Assembly (NCBI RefSeq): GCF_000269985.1
Contig: NC_016109.1
Coordinates: 2,728,001-2,792,000 of the forward strand
Direction of reading: 5' to 3'
DNA from: Kitasatospora setae KM-6054
Lineage (GTDB): Bacteria; Actinomycetota; Actinomycetes; Streptomycetales; Streptomycetaceae
Length of the DNA stretch: 64,000 nt
The translations under genes and the position numbers were made by a program. The notes beneath the pieces are model-generated. The model was not told where the DNA came from, did no database searches, and saw only the letters and a list, made by a program, of their open reading frames with translations. Shown piece by piece: positions 23,559-33,361 of the stretch; position 1 is the first letter of the stretch, and each line of letters starts with the position of its first letter.

Positions 23559-24641
23559 CTAGCCCTCGGCGGCCTCCGGCACCTCCTGGTGCCGCTTGTT
23601 GCGGACGATCGAGGTGGCCAGGGCCGCGCCGATGAAGGCGACGCCGATCAGGCCGGTGACGATCTCCGGGATGTGGTACTTGATCGAGGCGAGCAGGATC
23701 AGCGCCAGCGCGCCGATCGCGTAGTGCGCGCCGTGCTCCAGGTACACGTAGTCGTCCAGGGTGCCCTTGCGGACCAGGAAGACGGTCAGCGACCGGATGT
23801 ACATGGCGCCGATGCCCAGGCCCAGGGTGATCTGGAAGATGTCCTGGGAGATCGCGAACGCGCCGACCACGCCGTCGAAGGAGAACGACGCGTCGAGGAC
23901 CTCCAGGTAGATGAAGAGGAAGAACGCGGCCTTGCCGCCGACCTGGACGATCGACTTCCCGCTGCGCTCGGCCGCGTCCTCGGCCTCCTGCTGCTGCTCC
24001 AGGCCGGACTCGAAGACCTCGGAGAGGCCGTTCACGGCGAGGTAGGTGGCGAGGCCGCAGATGCCGGCCAGCAGCACCGTCTCGGCGCGGTCACCGGCGA
24101 AGAAGCGGGAGGACAGCGCCAGCACGACCAGGGCGACGACCGAGGAGAGCGCGTCCAGCTTGCCGATCTTCTCCAGCGGCTTCTCCAGCCAGCGCAGCCA
24201 GTTGAAGTCCTTCTCCTCGAAGATGAAGTCGAGGAAGATCATCAGCAGGAAGATCCCGCCGAAGGCCGCGATGGCCGGGTTGGCCAGGTCGAGGTACTCG
24301 GCGTAGGTGTGGCCGTCGTGGGTCTTGCTGGAGTCGAGCGCGAGCTCGATGACGGTCCCCGGGCTGAGGTGCGCGGTCAGGCCGACGACCAGCAGCGGGA
24401 AGACCAGCCGCATGCCGAAGACCGCGATCAGCACGCCGACCGTGAGGAACAGCTTCTGCCAGAAGGCGTTCATCCGCTTGAGGACGGTGGCGTTGACGAC
24501 GGCGTTGTCGAAGGACAGGGAGATCTCGAGGATCGAGAGGATCAGGACGACGCCGAATCCTTCGGCCCCCCAGATCAGGCCGGCGGCGATCAGGCCGGCG
24601 ATCGTGATGGCGAAGGACCATCCGAACGTACGGAGGAACAC
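23559..24641 (-). CDS. DUF475 / TerC-like integral membrane protein
   Basis: The 360-residue product has about nine transmembrane segments and the TerC-family acidic membrane motifs. ISLSFDNAVVNA in helix 2 and DASFSFDGVVGA in the second half are two copies of the FD(N/G) metal-site motif. This is the DUF475 branch of the TerC/LysE-type fold, linked to metal ion (manganese or calcium) transport. It starts at ATG 24641, 60 bp downstream of a terD paralogue, forming a terD-DUF475 pair. TerC is thought to be the membrane anchor of Ter complexes. Confidence 0.88.
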   Translation of the reverse strand: MFLRTFGWSFAITIAGLIAAGLIWGAEGFGVVLILSILEISLSFDNAVVNATVLKRMNAFWQKLFLTVGVLIAVFGMRLVFPLLVVGLTAHLSPGTVIELALDSSKTHDGHTYAEYLDLANPAIAAFGGIFLLMIFLDFIFEEKDFNWLRWLEKPLEKIGKLDALSSVVALVVLALSSRFFAGDRAETVLLAGICGLATYLAVNGLSEVFESGLEQQQEAEDAAERSGKSIVQVGGKAAFFLFIYLEVLDASFSFDGVVGAFAISQDIFQITLGLGIGAMYIRSLTVFLVRKGTLDDYVYLEHGAHYAIGALALILLASIKYHIPEIVTGLIGVAFIGAALATSIVRNKRHQEVPEAAEG

Positions 24642-24701
24642 GGGGTGGACTGCCTTTCTGGCGACCGGGGGCGACGGCGCCCCGGCTTGGCGGTGGTGCG
24701 G

Positions 24702-25277
24702 TTACTGGACGTTGACGCCGAAGTCGAGGGCGATGCCGCGCAGGCCGGAGGCGTAGCCCTGGCCGACGGCGCGGAACTTCCACTCCCCCTGGTAGCGGTA
24801 GAGCTCGCCGAAGATCATCGCGGTCTCGCTGGAGGCGTCCTCGGAGAGGTCGTAGCGGGCGATCTCGCTGCCGTCCTCCAGGTTGACCACCCGGATGTAG
24901 GCGTTGGAGACCTGGCCGAAGCTCTGCAGCCGGGCGTCGGCGTCGTAGATGGAGACGGCGAACACGACCTTGTCGATCTGCACCGGCACCAGGTCGAGGT
25001 GGACCTGCACCACCTCGTCGTCGCCGTCGCCGTCGCCGGTCAGGTTGTCGCCCTGGTGCTCGACCGAGCCCTCGGGGCTGCGCAGGTTGTTGTAGAACAC
25101 GAAGTACTCGTCGCTGGCGACCCGGCCGCCGGAGCACAGCAGCGCGCTCGCGTCCAGGTCGAAGGGCGCGCCGGTGGTCGACCTGGCGTCCCAGCCGAGG
25201 CCGATCTGCACCTGCGTCAGGTTCGGCGCGGCCTTGGTCAGCGAGACGTTCCCGCCCTTGGCGAGGGTGACGGACAT
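24702..25277 (-). CDS. terD: TerD-family calcium-binding stress protein
   Basis: A 191-residue canonical TerD. It begins [13 protein letters not shown] and has the calcium-site strand [22 protein letters not shown], the hallmark [30 protein letters not shown], and the end [20 protein letters not shown]. It starts at ATG 25277 with GGGAGGAAG seven bases upstream; an upstream ATG lacks a site. TerD proteins bind calcium and contribute to tellurite, oxidative and phage-related stress responses. It is about three-quarters identical by eye to the paralogue at 28139-28714. Confidence 0.93.
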   Translation of the reverse strand: MSVTLAKGGNVSLTKAAPNLTQVQIGLGWDARSTTGAPFDLDASALLCSGGRVASDEYFVFYNNLRSPEGSVEHQGDNLTGDGDGDDEVVQVHLDLVPVQIDKVVFAVSIYDADARLQSFGQVSNAYIRVVNLEDGSEIARYDLSEDASSETAMIFGELYRYQGEWKFRAVGQGYASGLRGIALDFGVNVQ

Positions 25278-25668
25278 CTGACTTCCTCCCAAGCTCCCGT
25301 CTCCGGGGCTCCCGGGGCGTGCGTTCGGTGGACTGCCGTCGGCCGCCCGGGAGGGCCAGGTCCGGCGGGGGCGCCCGGCGGACGCACCCCAAGAGATCTA
25401 CGCCCCCGCGCGGCCGCGCAGTGCTGCACACCCGACTGAACTTCCTGAACTCGCCGCCGCTCCCGGCCGGGTGGCCCGCCGGGGCGGCCTCGGACCGCCC
25501 CGCACGCGCACCCCCGCCGGTGTGCGGAGCGCCGTCGAATCTATCAAGCGCCCGCCCGCCCGCCCTCGCCGCGGACCCGCCCGCGGGTGGCCGGTACGCT
25601 GCCGGGACCGCCGGGACGAACCATCGCGCGGCACCACCACACGGACGAACAGAGGGAGCGCGGTAGCG
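25278..25668. other. Divergent intergenic region, terD / kinase
   Basis: 391 bp between divergent genes, very GC-rich except around 25425-25450 (tgaacttcctgaactcg), where a small direct repeat tgaact occurs. It probably carries both promoters. No confident element is seen. Confidence 0.4.
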
Positions 25669-28074
25669 ATGCCGTTCGAACCGCTCGACCGGACCGACCC
25701 CGAGTCGGTCGGCCCCTACCACCTGCTGGCCAGACTCGGCGTCGGCGGCATGGGCCGGGTGTACCTGGCCCGTTCCGCCGGCGGCCGGACGGTCGCGGTC
25801 AAGGTGGTCCGCGCCGATCTCGCCGGGGACGCCGACTTCCGCGAGCGGTTCCGCCGCGAGGTGTCCGCCGCGCAGTCCGTCGGCGGCACCTTCACCGCGC
25901 CGGTGGTGGACGCCGACCGGGACGGCCCCTCGCCCTGGCTGGCCACCGCGTACGTGCTCGGCCCGGCGCTGGACGACGCGGTGCGCGCGCACGGGCCGCT
26001 GCCGGTCGGGGCGGTGCGCACCCTCGGCGTGGGGCTGGCCCAGGCGCTGGCGGCGATCCACGCGGCCGGCCTGGTGCACCGCGACCTCAAGCCGTCCAAC
26101 GTGCTGCTGGCCGCCGACGGCCCCCGGGTGATCGACTTCGGCATCGCCCGGGCGCTGGACGGCGACCGGATGACCTCCACCGGCGTGGTGGTCGGCTCGC
26201 CCGGCTTCATGAGCCCCGAGCAGGCGGCCGGCCGCCGCCTCGGCCCGGCCGGGGACGTCTTCTCGCTCGGCTCGGTGCTGGTGTACGCCGCCACCGGCCA
26301 CGGCCCGTTCGACCAGGCCGAGGACGGCGGGGCGCCGTCCGCCGCCTCGCTGCTGTACCGGGTGGTGCACGACCGGCCCGACCTGTCCGGCCTGCCCGAG
26401 CCGCTGCTGGCCGCGGTCACCGCCTGCCTGGCCAAGGACCCGGGCGACCGGCCGACCCCGGCCGAGCTCGGCGCGCTGCTGGACGAGCCGGTCGCCCCGG
26501 CCCGGGCCGGCTGGCTGCCCGCCGCGCTCGCCTCGGAGATCGCCACCCACGCGGCCGAGGTGATGGACCTGGAGGCCCCGGTCCGCCCGGCCGACCCGCG
26601 CGCGGCGGCCGCCGTCCCCACCCCCACCGAGGTCACCGCGCCCGCCGCCGACCCCGGCACCGTCCGGCTGCGCGCCACCGACCCGGCGCCGGCGCCGGTG
26701 CCCGCGCCGGACGGCGCGGCCGCGCTGGCCGGCCACCCGACCGCGCTGTCCGGGCACCCGACCGCGCCGGTCGCCCCGTCTCGCCCGTCCCGCCGGGCGC
26801 TGCTGTTCGGCGGCGGCGCGGTGGCGCTGGCCGGTGCGGGCGGCCTGGCCGCCTGGGCGCTCGGCGGCGGCAAGCCCGCCCCGGCGCCGCGGCCCGCCCC
26901 GCCGACCGGCACCGGCACCACCTCCCCGTCCGGCCCGAGCCCGAGCCCGAGCCCGACGCCGAGCCGGGCCCCCGGCATGCCCCCGGCGCCGCTGTGGACG
27001 TACCGGACCGAGGCGAGCAACGTCGGCAGCGTCGGCCTGGCCTTCTCCCCCGGCCTGCTGCACATCGGCAACGCCGACCTGGTCACGGTCGACCTGACCG
27101 ACGGCCGGCAGAAGTGGATCACCAAGGACGCGATGGCCTACCACCTGGCCTGCGCGGGCGGCACGGTCAGCTACGGCACCGTCGCCGACCTGATCACGGT
27201 GGACGCCGCCACCGGCACCGTGCTGTGGAAGTACCGCTCCGAGCCGCCGAAGCCGAACGGCGTCCAGATCGCCTCGGACACCGTGCTGGCCGCCGACGAC
27301 CGCGCCGTGTACGCGATGTGCGCCTACCTGAAGCTGGACGACAAGGGCATCACCGACGCGGGCGCCAAGACCGAGAAGGGCATCATGGCGCTGTCCCGCA
27401 AGGACGGCTCGATGCTGTGGAACCAGCACCGCCAGCAGACCGCCGACTACACGGTCAGCTCGGTGCTCACCGCCGACACCCTGCTCTACACCGACAGCAA
27501 GGAGAACCTGGTCGCCCGGTCGCTGGCCGACGGCACCCAGAGCTGGTTCGCCACCACCAACTCCCGCTCGGCGTACCAGCCGGAGGTGCAGGACGGCCTG
27601 GTGTTCTGCTCGTCCGAGCCGAACGGGATCCAGGGCGTGCGGGTCTCCGACGGCAAGCAGGTCTGGGCGAAGCCCTCGGACCGCTCGACCCGGATGTGGT
27701 ACGCGGCGCCGGCCGCTGGGAACCACGTGCTGTACACGGTGCTCGGCGGCATGACGCTGACCTACCAGGGCACCACCTACACCCCGACCGCACCGACCCG
27801 GGTGGTGGCCTTCAACGCGGCCGACGGCACCGAGCTGTGGCACCTGGAGCTGCCCAGCGAGGTCTCGATGGACACCAACCCGGTGCTGGTCAAGGACACC
27901 CTGTTCGTGCCCACCGCGGACCGCGGCATCTACGCCGTCGACGTGGTGAACCACAAGGTCCGCTGGGTCTTCCAGACCAACGCGGGCGCCGAACTGCCCT
28001 GGCACCTGGCCGGCAACGGGGAGCTGCTGATCGCCGTCCAGGGCAACCAGGTGATGGCGCTGCCCCCGGTGTAG
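25669..28074 (+). CDS. Membrane Ser/Thr protein kinase with extracellular PQQ-type beta-propeller
   Basis: The 801-residue product starts with a Hanks-type kinase domain (about 15-285). It has a glycine-rich GVGGMGRVYLA loop, the AVKVV lysine, catalytic HRDLKPSN (His137), DFGIA and GSPGFMSPEQA, so it should be active. A Pro/Ala-rich linker (290-370), one membrane helix (about 375-398, twin-Arg preceded), a Pro/Ser spacer and a PQQ/beta-propeller domain (about 425-801; repeats such as VDAATGTVLWKYR and VVAFNAADGTELWHLEL) follow. The layout is that of a surface sensor kinase. It sits between two terD genes, so it may sense stress for the Ter system; that is inferred. A GAGGGAG site precedes ATG 25669. 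Confidence 0.9.
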   Translation: MPFEPLDRTDPESVGPYHLLARLGVGGMGRVYLARSAGGRTVAVKVVRADLAGDADFRERFRREVSAAQSVGGTFTAPVVDADRDGPSPWLATAYVLGPALDDAVRAHGPLPVGAVRTLGVGLAQALAAIHAAGLVHRDLKPSNVLLAADGPRVIDFGIARALDGDRMTSTGVVVGSPGFMSPEQAAGRRLGPAGDVFSLGSVLVYAATGHGPFDQAEDGGAPSAASLLYRVVHDRPDLSGLPEPLLAAVTACLAKDPGDRPTPAELGALLDEPVAPARAGWLPAALASEIATHAAEVMDLEAPVRPADPRAAAAVPTPTEVTAPAADPGTVRLRATDPAPAPVPAPDGAAALAGHPTALSGHPTAPVAPSRPSRRALLFGGGAVALAGAGGLAAWALGGGKPAPAPRPAPPTGTGTTSPSGPSPSPSPTPSRAPGMPPAPLWTYRTEASNVGSVGLAFSPGLLHIGNADLVTVDLTDGRQKWITKDAMAYHLACAGGTVSYGTVADLITVDAATGTVLWKYRSEPPKPNGVQIASDTVLAADDRAVYAMCAYLKLDDKGITDAGAKTEKGIMALSRKDGSMLWNQHRQQTADYTVSSVLTADTLLYTDSKENLVARSLADGTQSWFATTNSRSAYQPEVQDGLVFCSSEPNGIQGVRVSDGKQVWAKPSDRSTRMWYAAPAAGNHVLYTVLGGMTLTYQGTTYTPTAPTRVVAFNAADGTELWHLELPSEVSMDTNPVLVKDTLFVPTADRGIYAVDVVNHKVRWVFQTNAGAELPWHLAGNGELLIAVQGNQVMALPPV

Positions 28075-28138
28075 CCGCGGGGAGGACGGCGGGGCGGATC
28101 CGCGAACGGAGCCGCCCCGCCGGGGTCGTGACGACCGG

Positions 28139-28714
28139 TCAGACGTTGACGCCGAAGTCCTGGGCGATGCCGCGCAGGCCGGACGCGTAGCCCTGGCCGA
28201 TCGCGCGGAACTTCCACTCGGCGCCGTTGCGGTAGAGCTCGCCGAAGACCATCGCGGTCTCGGTCGAGGCGTCCTCGGAGAGGTCGTAGCGGGCGATCTC
28301 GGCGCCGCCGGCCTGGTTCAGCACCCGGATGAACGCGTTGCGGACCTGGCCGAAGCTCTGCTGCCGGTTCTCCGCGTCGTAGATCGACACCGGGAAGACG
28401 ATCTTGGTGATCTCGGCCGGGACGTTCGCCAGGTCGACCTTGACCTGCTCGTCGTCGCCCTCGCCCTCGCCGGTGAGGTTGTCGCCGGTGTGCTCGACCG
28501 AGCCGTCGGCGCTCTTCAGGTTGTTGAAGAAGATGAAGTCGGCGTCCGAGCGGACCTTGCCCTGCTCGGTGCAGAGCAGCGCGCTGGCGTCCAGGTCGAA
28601 GTCCGTGCCGGTGGTGGTGCGCACGTCCCAGCCGAGGCCGACGACCACGGCGGTCAGGCCGGGCGCCTCCTTGGTGAGCGAGACATTGCCGCCCTTGCTC
28701 AGGCTGACACCCAC
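28139..28714 (-). CDS. terD: TerD-family calcium-binding stress protein
   Basis: A 191-residue TerD that begins [13 protein letters not shown] from GTG 28714 (GGAGG five bases upstream; the ATG twelve bases earlier has none). It shows [54 protein letters not shown] and [16 protein letters not shown]. It has the same length and order of motifs as the TerD at 24702, from which it is separated by the kinase gene. The two are tandem paralogues. Confidence 0.93.
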   Translation of the reverse strand: MGVSLSKGGNVSLTKEAPGLTAVVVGLGWDVRTTTGTDFDLDASALLCTEQGKVRSDADFIFFNNLKSADGSVEHTGDNLTGEGEGDDEQVKVDLANVPAEITKIVFPVSIYDAENRQQSFGQVRNAFIRVLNQAGGAEIARYDLSEDASTETAMVFGELYRNGAEWKFRAIGQGYASGLRGIAQDFGVNV

Positions 28715-28865
28715 GTGGTCCTCCAAGAAGTTCGATTTCCCGGTCCGTCAACGGCCCGATCGTAGTGCCGGGTTCCCGGCCCGCGACGGCGCCCGGCCCG
28801 GCGCGGCGCGACTTCCGCCGCGCCGAGGCGGGCCGGGCGGGGCCCGTACGGGCCGGGAGCGGCCC

Positions 28866-29324
28866 TCAGAGCGCGCCGAGGGCGGCCAGGTACTCCTTGG
28901 TGTCCCGGGCGTCCGGCAGGCCGTTCACGACGCTCCAGCGGACCACGCCCTCCTTGTCGATGACGAAGGTGCCGCGGACCGCGCAGCCCTTCTCCTCGTT
29001 GAAGACGCCGTACGCCCGGGAGACCTCGCCGTGCGGCCAGAAGTCCGACAGCAGCGGGTACTCCAGGCCCTGCTGGTCGCCGAAGACCCGCAGCGAGAAC
29101 GGCGCGTCGTTGGAGACCGCGAGCACCTGCACCTCGTCGTTCTGCAGGCGCGGCAGCTCCTTCTGGATCTCGCAGACCTCGCCGGTGCAGACGCCGGTGA
29201 AGGCGAACGGGTAGAAGACCAGGACGACGTTCTTCTCGCCGCGGAAGTCGGACAGCTTCACCGACTCGCCGTGCTGGTCGCGGAGCTCGAAGTCCGGGGC
29301 CTGGGTGCCGATCTCGACGGTCAT
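28866..29324 (-). CDS. ahpE: AhpE-type peroxiredoxin
   Basis: The 152-residue product belongs to the thioredoxin-fold AhpC/TSA superfamily. The peroxidatic Cys46 lies in FTGVCTGE, a second Cys51 follows, and the motif FYPFAFTGVC and short length are those of the actinobacterial AhpE subfamily. The catalytic Thr43 and a conserved Arg (VRGTFVIDKEG) are present. It reduces peroxides and peroxynitrite in the cytosol. It starts at ATG 29324. The position upstream of DUF3052 and aceE is conserved in Streptomyces as I recall. Confidence 0.9.
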   Translation of the reverse strand: MTVEIGTQAPDFELRDQHGESVKLSDFRGEKNVVLVFYPFAFTGVCTGEVCEIQKELPRLQNDEVQVLAVSNDAPFSLRVFGDQQGLEYPLLSDFWPHGEVSRAYGVFNEEKGCAVRGTFVIDKEGVVRWSVVNGLPDARDTKEYLAALGAL

Positions 29325-29492
29325 GAGGGGAACCTTCCTCGCTGAACGGGCGGCGGACGGTGGTCCGGCCGGGTCGATCCTCCCACCCGGCGGCCCCGGT
29401 TCGGCCGTCCGGGTGAGCCCGGTGCGGCCGTCCGGGCGATCCGTTCGCCCTGGGTGAACACCGCGCCCCCGGCCCGCCCGCCCCGGGAACAC

Positions 29493-29532
29493 CGACGGGC
29501 CCCGCCGGCTGGTTCGCCGGCGGGGCCCGTCG
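29493..29532 (-). terminator. Hairpin terminator after DUF3052
   Basis: A perfect 17-bp inverted repeat with a 6-base loop lies 19 bp past the DUF3052 stop on the minus strand. Confidence 0.8.
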
Positions 29533-29550
29533 CGGGTCGTGCTCCGAGGG

Positions 29551-29988
29551 TCAGCGCTTGCCGGCCTTCGTGGCCTTCGGGGTGGCCAGGCGGGTGCCCG
29601 CCCAGTCCTTGGCGATCGCCACCGAGCTGGTCTGCGAGAGACCGGCGGTCTTCGCCGCGTCGGCGATCTCGTGGGCCTCGACGTGCCCGTCGCGGCCGGT
29701 CTTCGGGGTGAGCAGCCAGATCAGGCCGCCCTCCGCCAGGTACTCCAGGGCGTCGACCAGGGCGTCGGTGAGATCCCCGTCCTCGTCGCGGTGCCACAGC
29801 AGGACGCCGTCGGCGACGTCGTCGTAGTCCTCGTCGACGAGTTCGGTGCCAGTGAGCTCCTCGATTCCCTCGCGGAGGTCCTGGTCACTGTCTTCGTCGT
29901 ACCCGAGCTCCTGGATGATCTGGCCCTGTTCGAAGCCGAGACGGAGTGCCGGGTTGGACTTGTCCGCGGGGTCCGCGGTCGCGCTCAC
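29551..29988 (-). CDS. DUF3052 domain protein
   Basis: The 145-residue acidic product starts at GTG 29988 with GGAGG eight bases upstream. It has the DUF3052 motifs GFEQGQIIQELGYDEDSDQD, a central Asp/Glu-rich LVDEDYDDVADGVLLWHRDEDGD that has the look of a ferredoxin-like acidic face, and ALEYLAEGGLIWLLTPKTGR. It lies divergently upstream of aceE, a conserved actinobacterial arrangement. No function is established. Confidence 0.88.
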   Translation of the reverse strand: MSATADPADKSNPALRLGFEQGQIIQELGYDEDSDQDLREGIEELTGTELVDEDYDDVADGVLLWHRDEDGDLTDALVDALEYLAEGGLIWLLTPKTGRDGHVEAHEIADAAKTAGLSQTSSVAIAKDWAGTRLATPKATKAGKR

Positions 29989-30455
29989 GGGAATAACCTC
30001 CAGTATTCGGCCCGGCGTCCATGCCGGGGCTGTGGCCGTAGTCCACACGGGAGCGGCGGTTCGCGCAAGTACCCGACCCCCGATCCCACCCAAAGGTTGA
30101 CGTGTCGCGGGGCGACACGCCGCCCACTGTGGTGGTGAACACACCCATATGTCCCTGTCCGTACCGACAAGGTTGCTTCGTCTCGTACCCACCCGCGGCC
30201 CGTTCACCCCCCGTACGCCTGCCCGAGATGCGAACGGCATTCGGGTGGGGGCGGGGTGCGGGCGTAAAGTCTCCTGTTGGCCCTCATCCCGGTCGGCCGC
30301 CATCGTCCGCCCGGGTCCACGGTCAAACCACCTCCTGACCGTCCCGTCCACCAGGCGGAACGGTTACCGATCGGTAGAGATGACGGATCTCCGAGCGCGG
30401 TAGCACGATGGAGGCGGCGCGACAACTCAGTTTCGACCGACAGTGAAGGAACAGC
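29989..30455. other. Divergent promoter region between DUF3052 and aceE
   Basis: 467 bp, locally lower in GC than neighbouring coding DNA. It contains the palindrome at 30101-30119 and presumably the aceE promoter and a long leader. An AceR-type operator is known upstream of aceE in Streptomyces, but I cannot match its exact sequence here. Confidence 0.5.
30101..30119. promoter_or_regulatory. Perfect palindrome upstream of DUF3052 / aceE
   Basis: cgtgtcgc-ggg-gcgacacg has 8-base arms and a 3-base centre. It lies 113 bp upstream of the DUF3052 start and 337 bp upstream of aceE. It could be an operator or a small leader hairpin. Confidence 0.4.
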
Positions 30456-33206
30456 GTGGCTTCCGGATCCGATCGCAACCCGATCATCATTGGCGGCCTC
30501 CCGAGCCAGGTCCCGGACTTCGATCCCGAGGAGACCGCGGAGTGGCTGGAGTCGCTTGACGCTGCCATCGACGAGCGGGGGCGCGAGCGTGCCCGCTACC
30601 TGATGCTGCGGCTGATCGAGCGCGCCCGCGAGAAGCGTGTCGCCGTGCCCGAGATGCGCAGCACGGACTACGTCAACACCATCGCCACCAAGGACGAGCC
30701 GTTCTTCCCCGGCAACGAGGAGATCGAGCGCAAGATCCTGAACGCGACGCGCTGGAACGCGGCCGTCATGGTCTCCCGCGCCCAGCGTCCCGGCATCGGC
30801 GTCGGCGGCCACATCGCCACCTTCGCCTCGTCCGCGTCGCTGTACGACGTGGGCTTCAACTACTTCTTCCGCGGCAAGGACGCCGACGGCGAGTCCGGCG
30901 ACCAGGTCTTCTTCCAGGGCCACGCCTCGCCCGGCATCTACGCCCGCGCCTTCCTGCTGGACCGGCTGACCGAGCAGCAGCTCGACGCCTTCCGGCAGGA
31001 GAAGTCCAAGGCGCCGTTCGGCCTCTCCAGCTACCCGCACCCGCGGCTGATGCCGGACTTCTGGGAGTTCCCGACCGTCTCGATGGGCCTCGGCCCGCTC
31101 GGCGCGATCTACCAGGCCCGGATGAACCGCTACCTGGAGCACCGCGGCATCAAGGACACCTCCGACTCGCAGGTGTACGCCTTCCTCGGCGACGGCGAGA
31201 TGGACGAGCCCGAGTCGCTCGGCCAGCTCTCGCTGGCCGCCCGCGAGGGCCTGGACAACCTGACCTTCGTGGTGAACTGCAACCTGCAGCGCCTGGACGG
31301 CCCGGTCCGCGGCAACGGCAAGATCATCCAGGAGCTGGAGTCGCAGTTCCGCGGCGCCGGCTGGAACGTCATCAAGCTGGTCTGGGACCGCAGCTGGGAC
31401 CCGCTGCTGGCGCAGGACCGCGACGGCGTCCTGGTGAACAAGCTGAACACCACCCCGGACGGCCAGTTCCAGACCTACGCCACCGAGACCGGCGCGTACA
31501 TCCGCGAGCACTTCTTCGGCGGCGACCTGCGCCTGCGCGCGATGGTCGAGAACATGACGGACCACCAGATCCAGCACCTGGGCCGCGGCGGCCACGACCA
31601 CCGCAAGGTGTACGCCGCGTTCAAGGCCGCCCGCGAGCACAAGGGCCAGCCGACCGTCATCCTGGCGCAGACCGTCAAGGGCTGGACGCTGGGCCCCAAC
31701 TTCGAGGGCCGCAACGCCACCCACCAGATGAAGAAGCTGACGGTCGAGGACCTGAAGCGCTTCCGCGACCGGCTGCACCTGCCGATCACCGACAAGCAGC
31801 TCGACGAGGGCTACCCGCCCTACTACCACCCGGGCCGCAACTCGGAAGAGATCCAGTACATGCACGACCGCCGCGAGGAGCTCGGCGGCTACGTGCCCAC
31901 CCGCAAGGTGCGCCCGCGCAAGCTCGAACTGCCGGGCGACGACGCCTACAAGGCGGTCAAGAAGGGTTCCGGCAACCAGACCATCGCCACCACCATGGCG
32001 TTCGTCCGGGTGCTCAAGGACCTGATGCGCGACAAGGGCATCGGCAACCGCTTCGTGCCGATCGCGCCCGACGAGTACCGCACCTTCGGCATGGACTCGC
32101 TGTTCCCGTCCGCCAAGATCTACAACCCGCTCGGCCAGACCTACGAGTCGGTCGACCGCGAGCTGCTGCTGGCGTACAAGGAGTCCCCGGCCGGCCAGAT
32201 GCTGCACGACGGCATCTCCGAGGCCGGCTGCACCGCCTCGCTGATCGCGGCCGGCTCCTCGTACGCGACGCACGGCGAGCCGCTGATCCCGGTGTACGTC
32301 TTCTACTCGATGTTCGGGTTCCAGCGCACCGGCGACCAGTTCTGGCAGATGGCCGACCAGCTGGCCCGCGGCTTCGTGATCGGCGCCACCGCCGGCCGCA
32401 CCACGCTGACCGGCGAGGGCCTGCAGCACGCCGACGGCCACTCGCACCTGCTGGCCTCGACCAACCCCGGCGTGGTCGCCTACGACCCGGCCTACGGGTA
32501 CGAGATCGCGCACATCATGCAGGACGGCCTGCGCCGGATGTACGGCTCCTCGGCCGAGCACCCGCACGGCGAGGACGTCTTCTACTACGTCACCGTCTAC
32601 AACGAGCCGATCAAGATGCCCGCCGAGCCGGAGAACGTCGACGTCGACGGCATCCTCAAGGGCCTCTACAAGCTCTCCGACGGCACCGCCGGCCAGATCC
32701 CCGCGCAGCTCCTCGCCTCCGGCGTGGCGGTGCCGTGGGCCCTGGAGGCGCAGCGGATCCTCGCCGAGGAGTGGAACGTCAAGGCGGACGTCTGGTCGGC
32801 GACCTCCTGGAACGAGCTGCGCCGCGACGCCGTCGCCGCCGAGGAGTTCAACCTGCTGCACCCGGAGGAGCCGCAGCGCGTCCCGTACGTGACCGCCAAG
32901 CTCTCCGGGGCCGAGGGTCCGTTCGTGGCCGTCTCCGACTGGATGCGCGCCGTCCCGGACCAGATCTCCCGCTGGGTCCCCGGCCAGTACCAGTCGCTGG
33001 GCGCCGACGGCTTCGGCTTCGCCGACACCCGCGGCGCGGCCCGCCGCTTCTTCCACATCGACGCGCAGTCGATCGTCCTGGGCACGCTCACCGAGCTGGC
33101 CAAGCAGGGCAAGATCGACCGCTCGGCGCTGAAGGACGCGATCGACCGCTACCAGCTGCTCGACGTGGCCGCGGCCGACCCGGGCTCCGCGGGCGGCGAG
33201 GCGTAA
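30456..33206 (+). CDS. aceE: Pyruvate dehydrogenase E1 component (homodimeric type)
   Basis: The 916-residue product has the length and motifs of the single-chain AceE. The thiamine-diphosphate motif starts at [10 protein letters not shown] (245-254) and ends at [13 protein letters not shown]. The N-terminal [20 protein letters not shown] and the second-domain [20 protein letters not shown] are diagnostic. It decarboxylates pyruvate and reductively acetylates the lipoyl E2 of the PDH complex. It starts at GTG 30456 with GAAGGA seven bases upstream and has no adjacent aceF, as in other Streptomyces. Flux from this enzyme supplies acetyl-CoA for the fatty-acid operon further right. Confidence 0.97.
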   Translation: MASGSDRNPIIIGGLPSQVPDFDPEETAEWLESLDAAIDERGRERARYLMLRLIERAREKRVAVPEMRSTDYVNTIATKDEPFFPGNEEIERKILNATRWNAAVMVSRAQRPGIGVGGHIATFASSASLYDVGFNYFFRGKDADGESGDQVFFQGHASPGIYARAFLLDRLTEQQLDAFRQEKSKAPFGLSSYPHPRLMPDFWEFPTVSMGLGPLGAIYQARMNRYLEHRGIKDTSDSQVYAFLGDGEMDEPESLGQLSLAAREGLDNLTFVVNCNLQRLDGPVRGNGKIIQELESQFRGAGWNVIKLVWDRSWDPLLAQDRDGVLVNKLNTTPDGQFQTYATETGAYIREHFFGGDLRLRAMVENMTDHQIQHLGRGGHDHRKVYAAFKAAREHKGQPTVILAQTVKGWTLGPNFEGRNATHQMKKLTVEDLKRFRDRLHLPITDKQLDEGYPPYYHPGRNSEEIQYMHDRREELGGYVPTRKVRPRKLELPGDDAYKAVKKGSGNQTIATTMAFVRVLKDLMRDKGIGNRFVPIAPDEYRTFGMDSLFPSAKIYNPLGQTYESVDRELLLAYKESPAGQMLHDGISEAGCTASLIAAGSSYATHGEPLIPVYVFYSMFGFQRTGDQFWQMADQLARGFVIGATAGRTTLTGEGLQHADGHSHLLASTNPGVVAYDPAYGYEIAHIMQDGLRRMYGSSAEHPHGEDVFYYVTVYNEPIKMPAEPENVDVDGILKGLYKLSDGTAGQIPAQLLASGVAVPWALEAQRILAEEWNVKADVWSATSWNELRRDAVAAEEFNLLHPEEPQRVPYVTAKLSGAEGPFVAVSDWMRAVPDQISRWVPGQYQSLGADGFGFADTRGAARRFFHIDAQSIVLGTLTELAKQGKIDRSALKDAIDRYQLLDVAAADPGSAGGEA

Positions 33207-33216
33207 GCACCGCCTG

Positions 33217-33268
33217 ACGGAAAGGTCCGCCCGGAGAGGGAACCCCCTCTCCGGGCGGACCTTTCCGT
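33217..33268 (+). terminator. Strong hairpin terminator after aceE
   Basis: A perfect 24-bp inverted repeat with a 4-base loop begins 10 bp past the aceE stop. Confidence 0.9.
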
Positions 33269-33306
33269 CTGTTCCTCCCGCCCCGGGCGACCCCCGTGAA
33301 CGCGAA

Positions 33307-33346
33307 GATCCGCCCGGGGAGGGGAACTCCCCTCCCCGGGCGGATC
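33307..33346 (-). terminator. Hairpin terminator after the MFS gene
   Basis: A perfect 18-bp inverted repeat with a 4-base loop lies 15 bp past the MFS stop on the minus strand. It resembles the aceE hairpin (both contain ccgcccgg and gggagggg-type arms) and backs it up. Confidence 0.85.
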
Positions 33347-33361
33347 CGCGGGCAGCGCGGG

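Noticed and set aside
15053..28714. Ter cluster as a second horizontally acquired island
   Set aside because: There are no integrase, repeats or composition shift, and the gene order into ahpE-DUF3052-aceE is, as I recall, conserved in streptomycetes.
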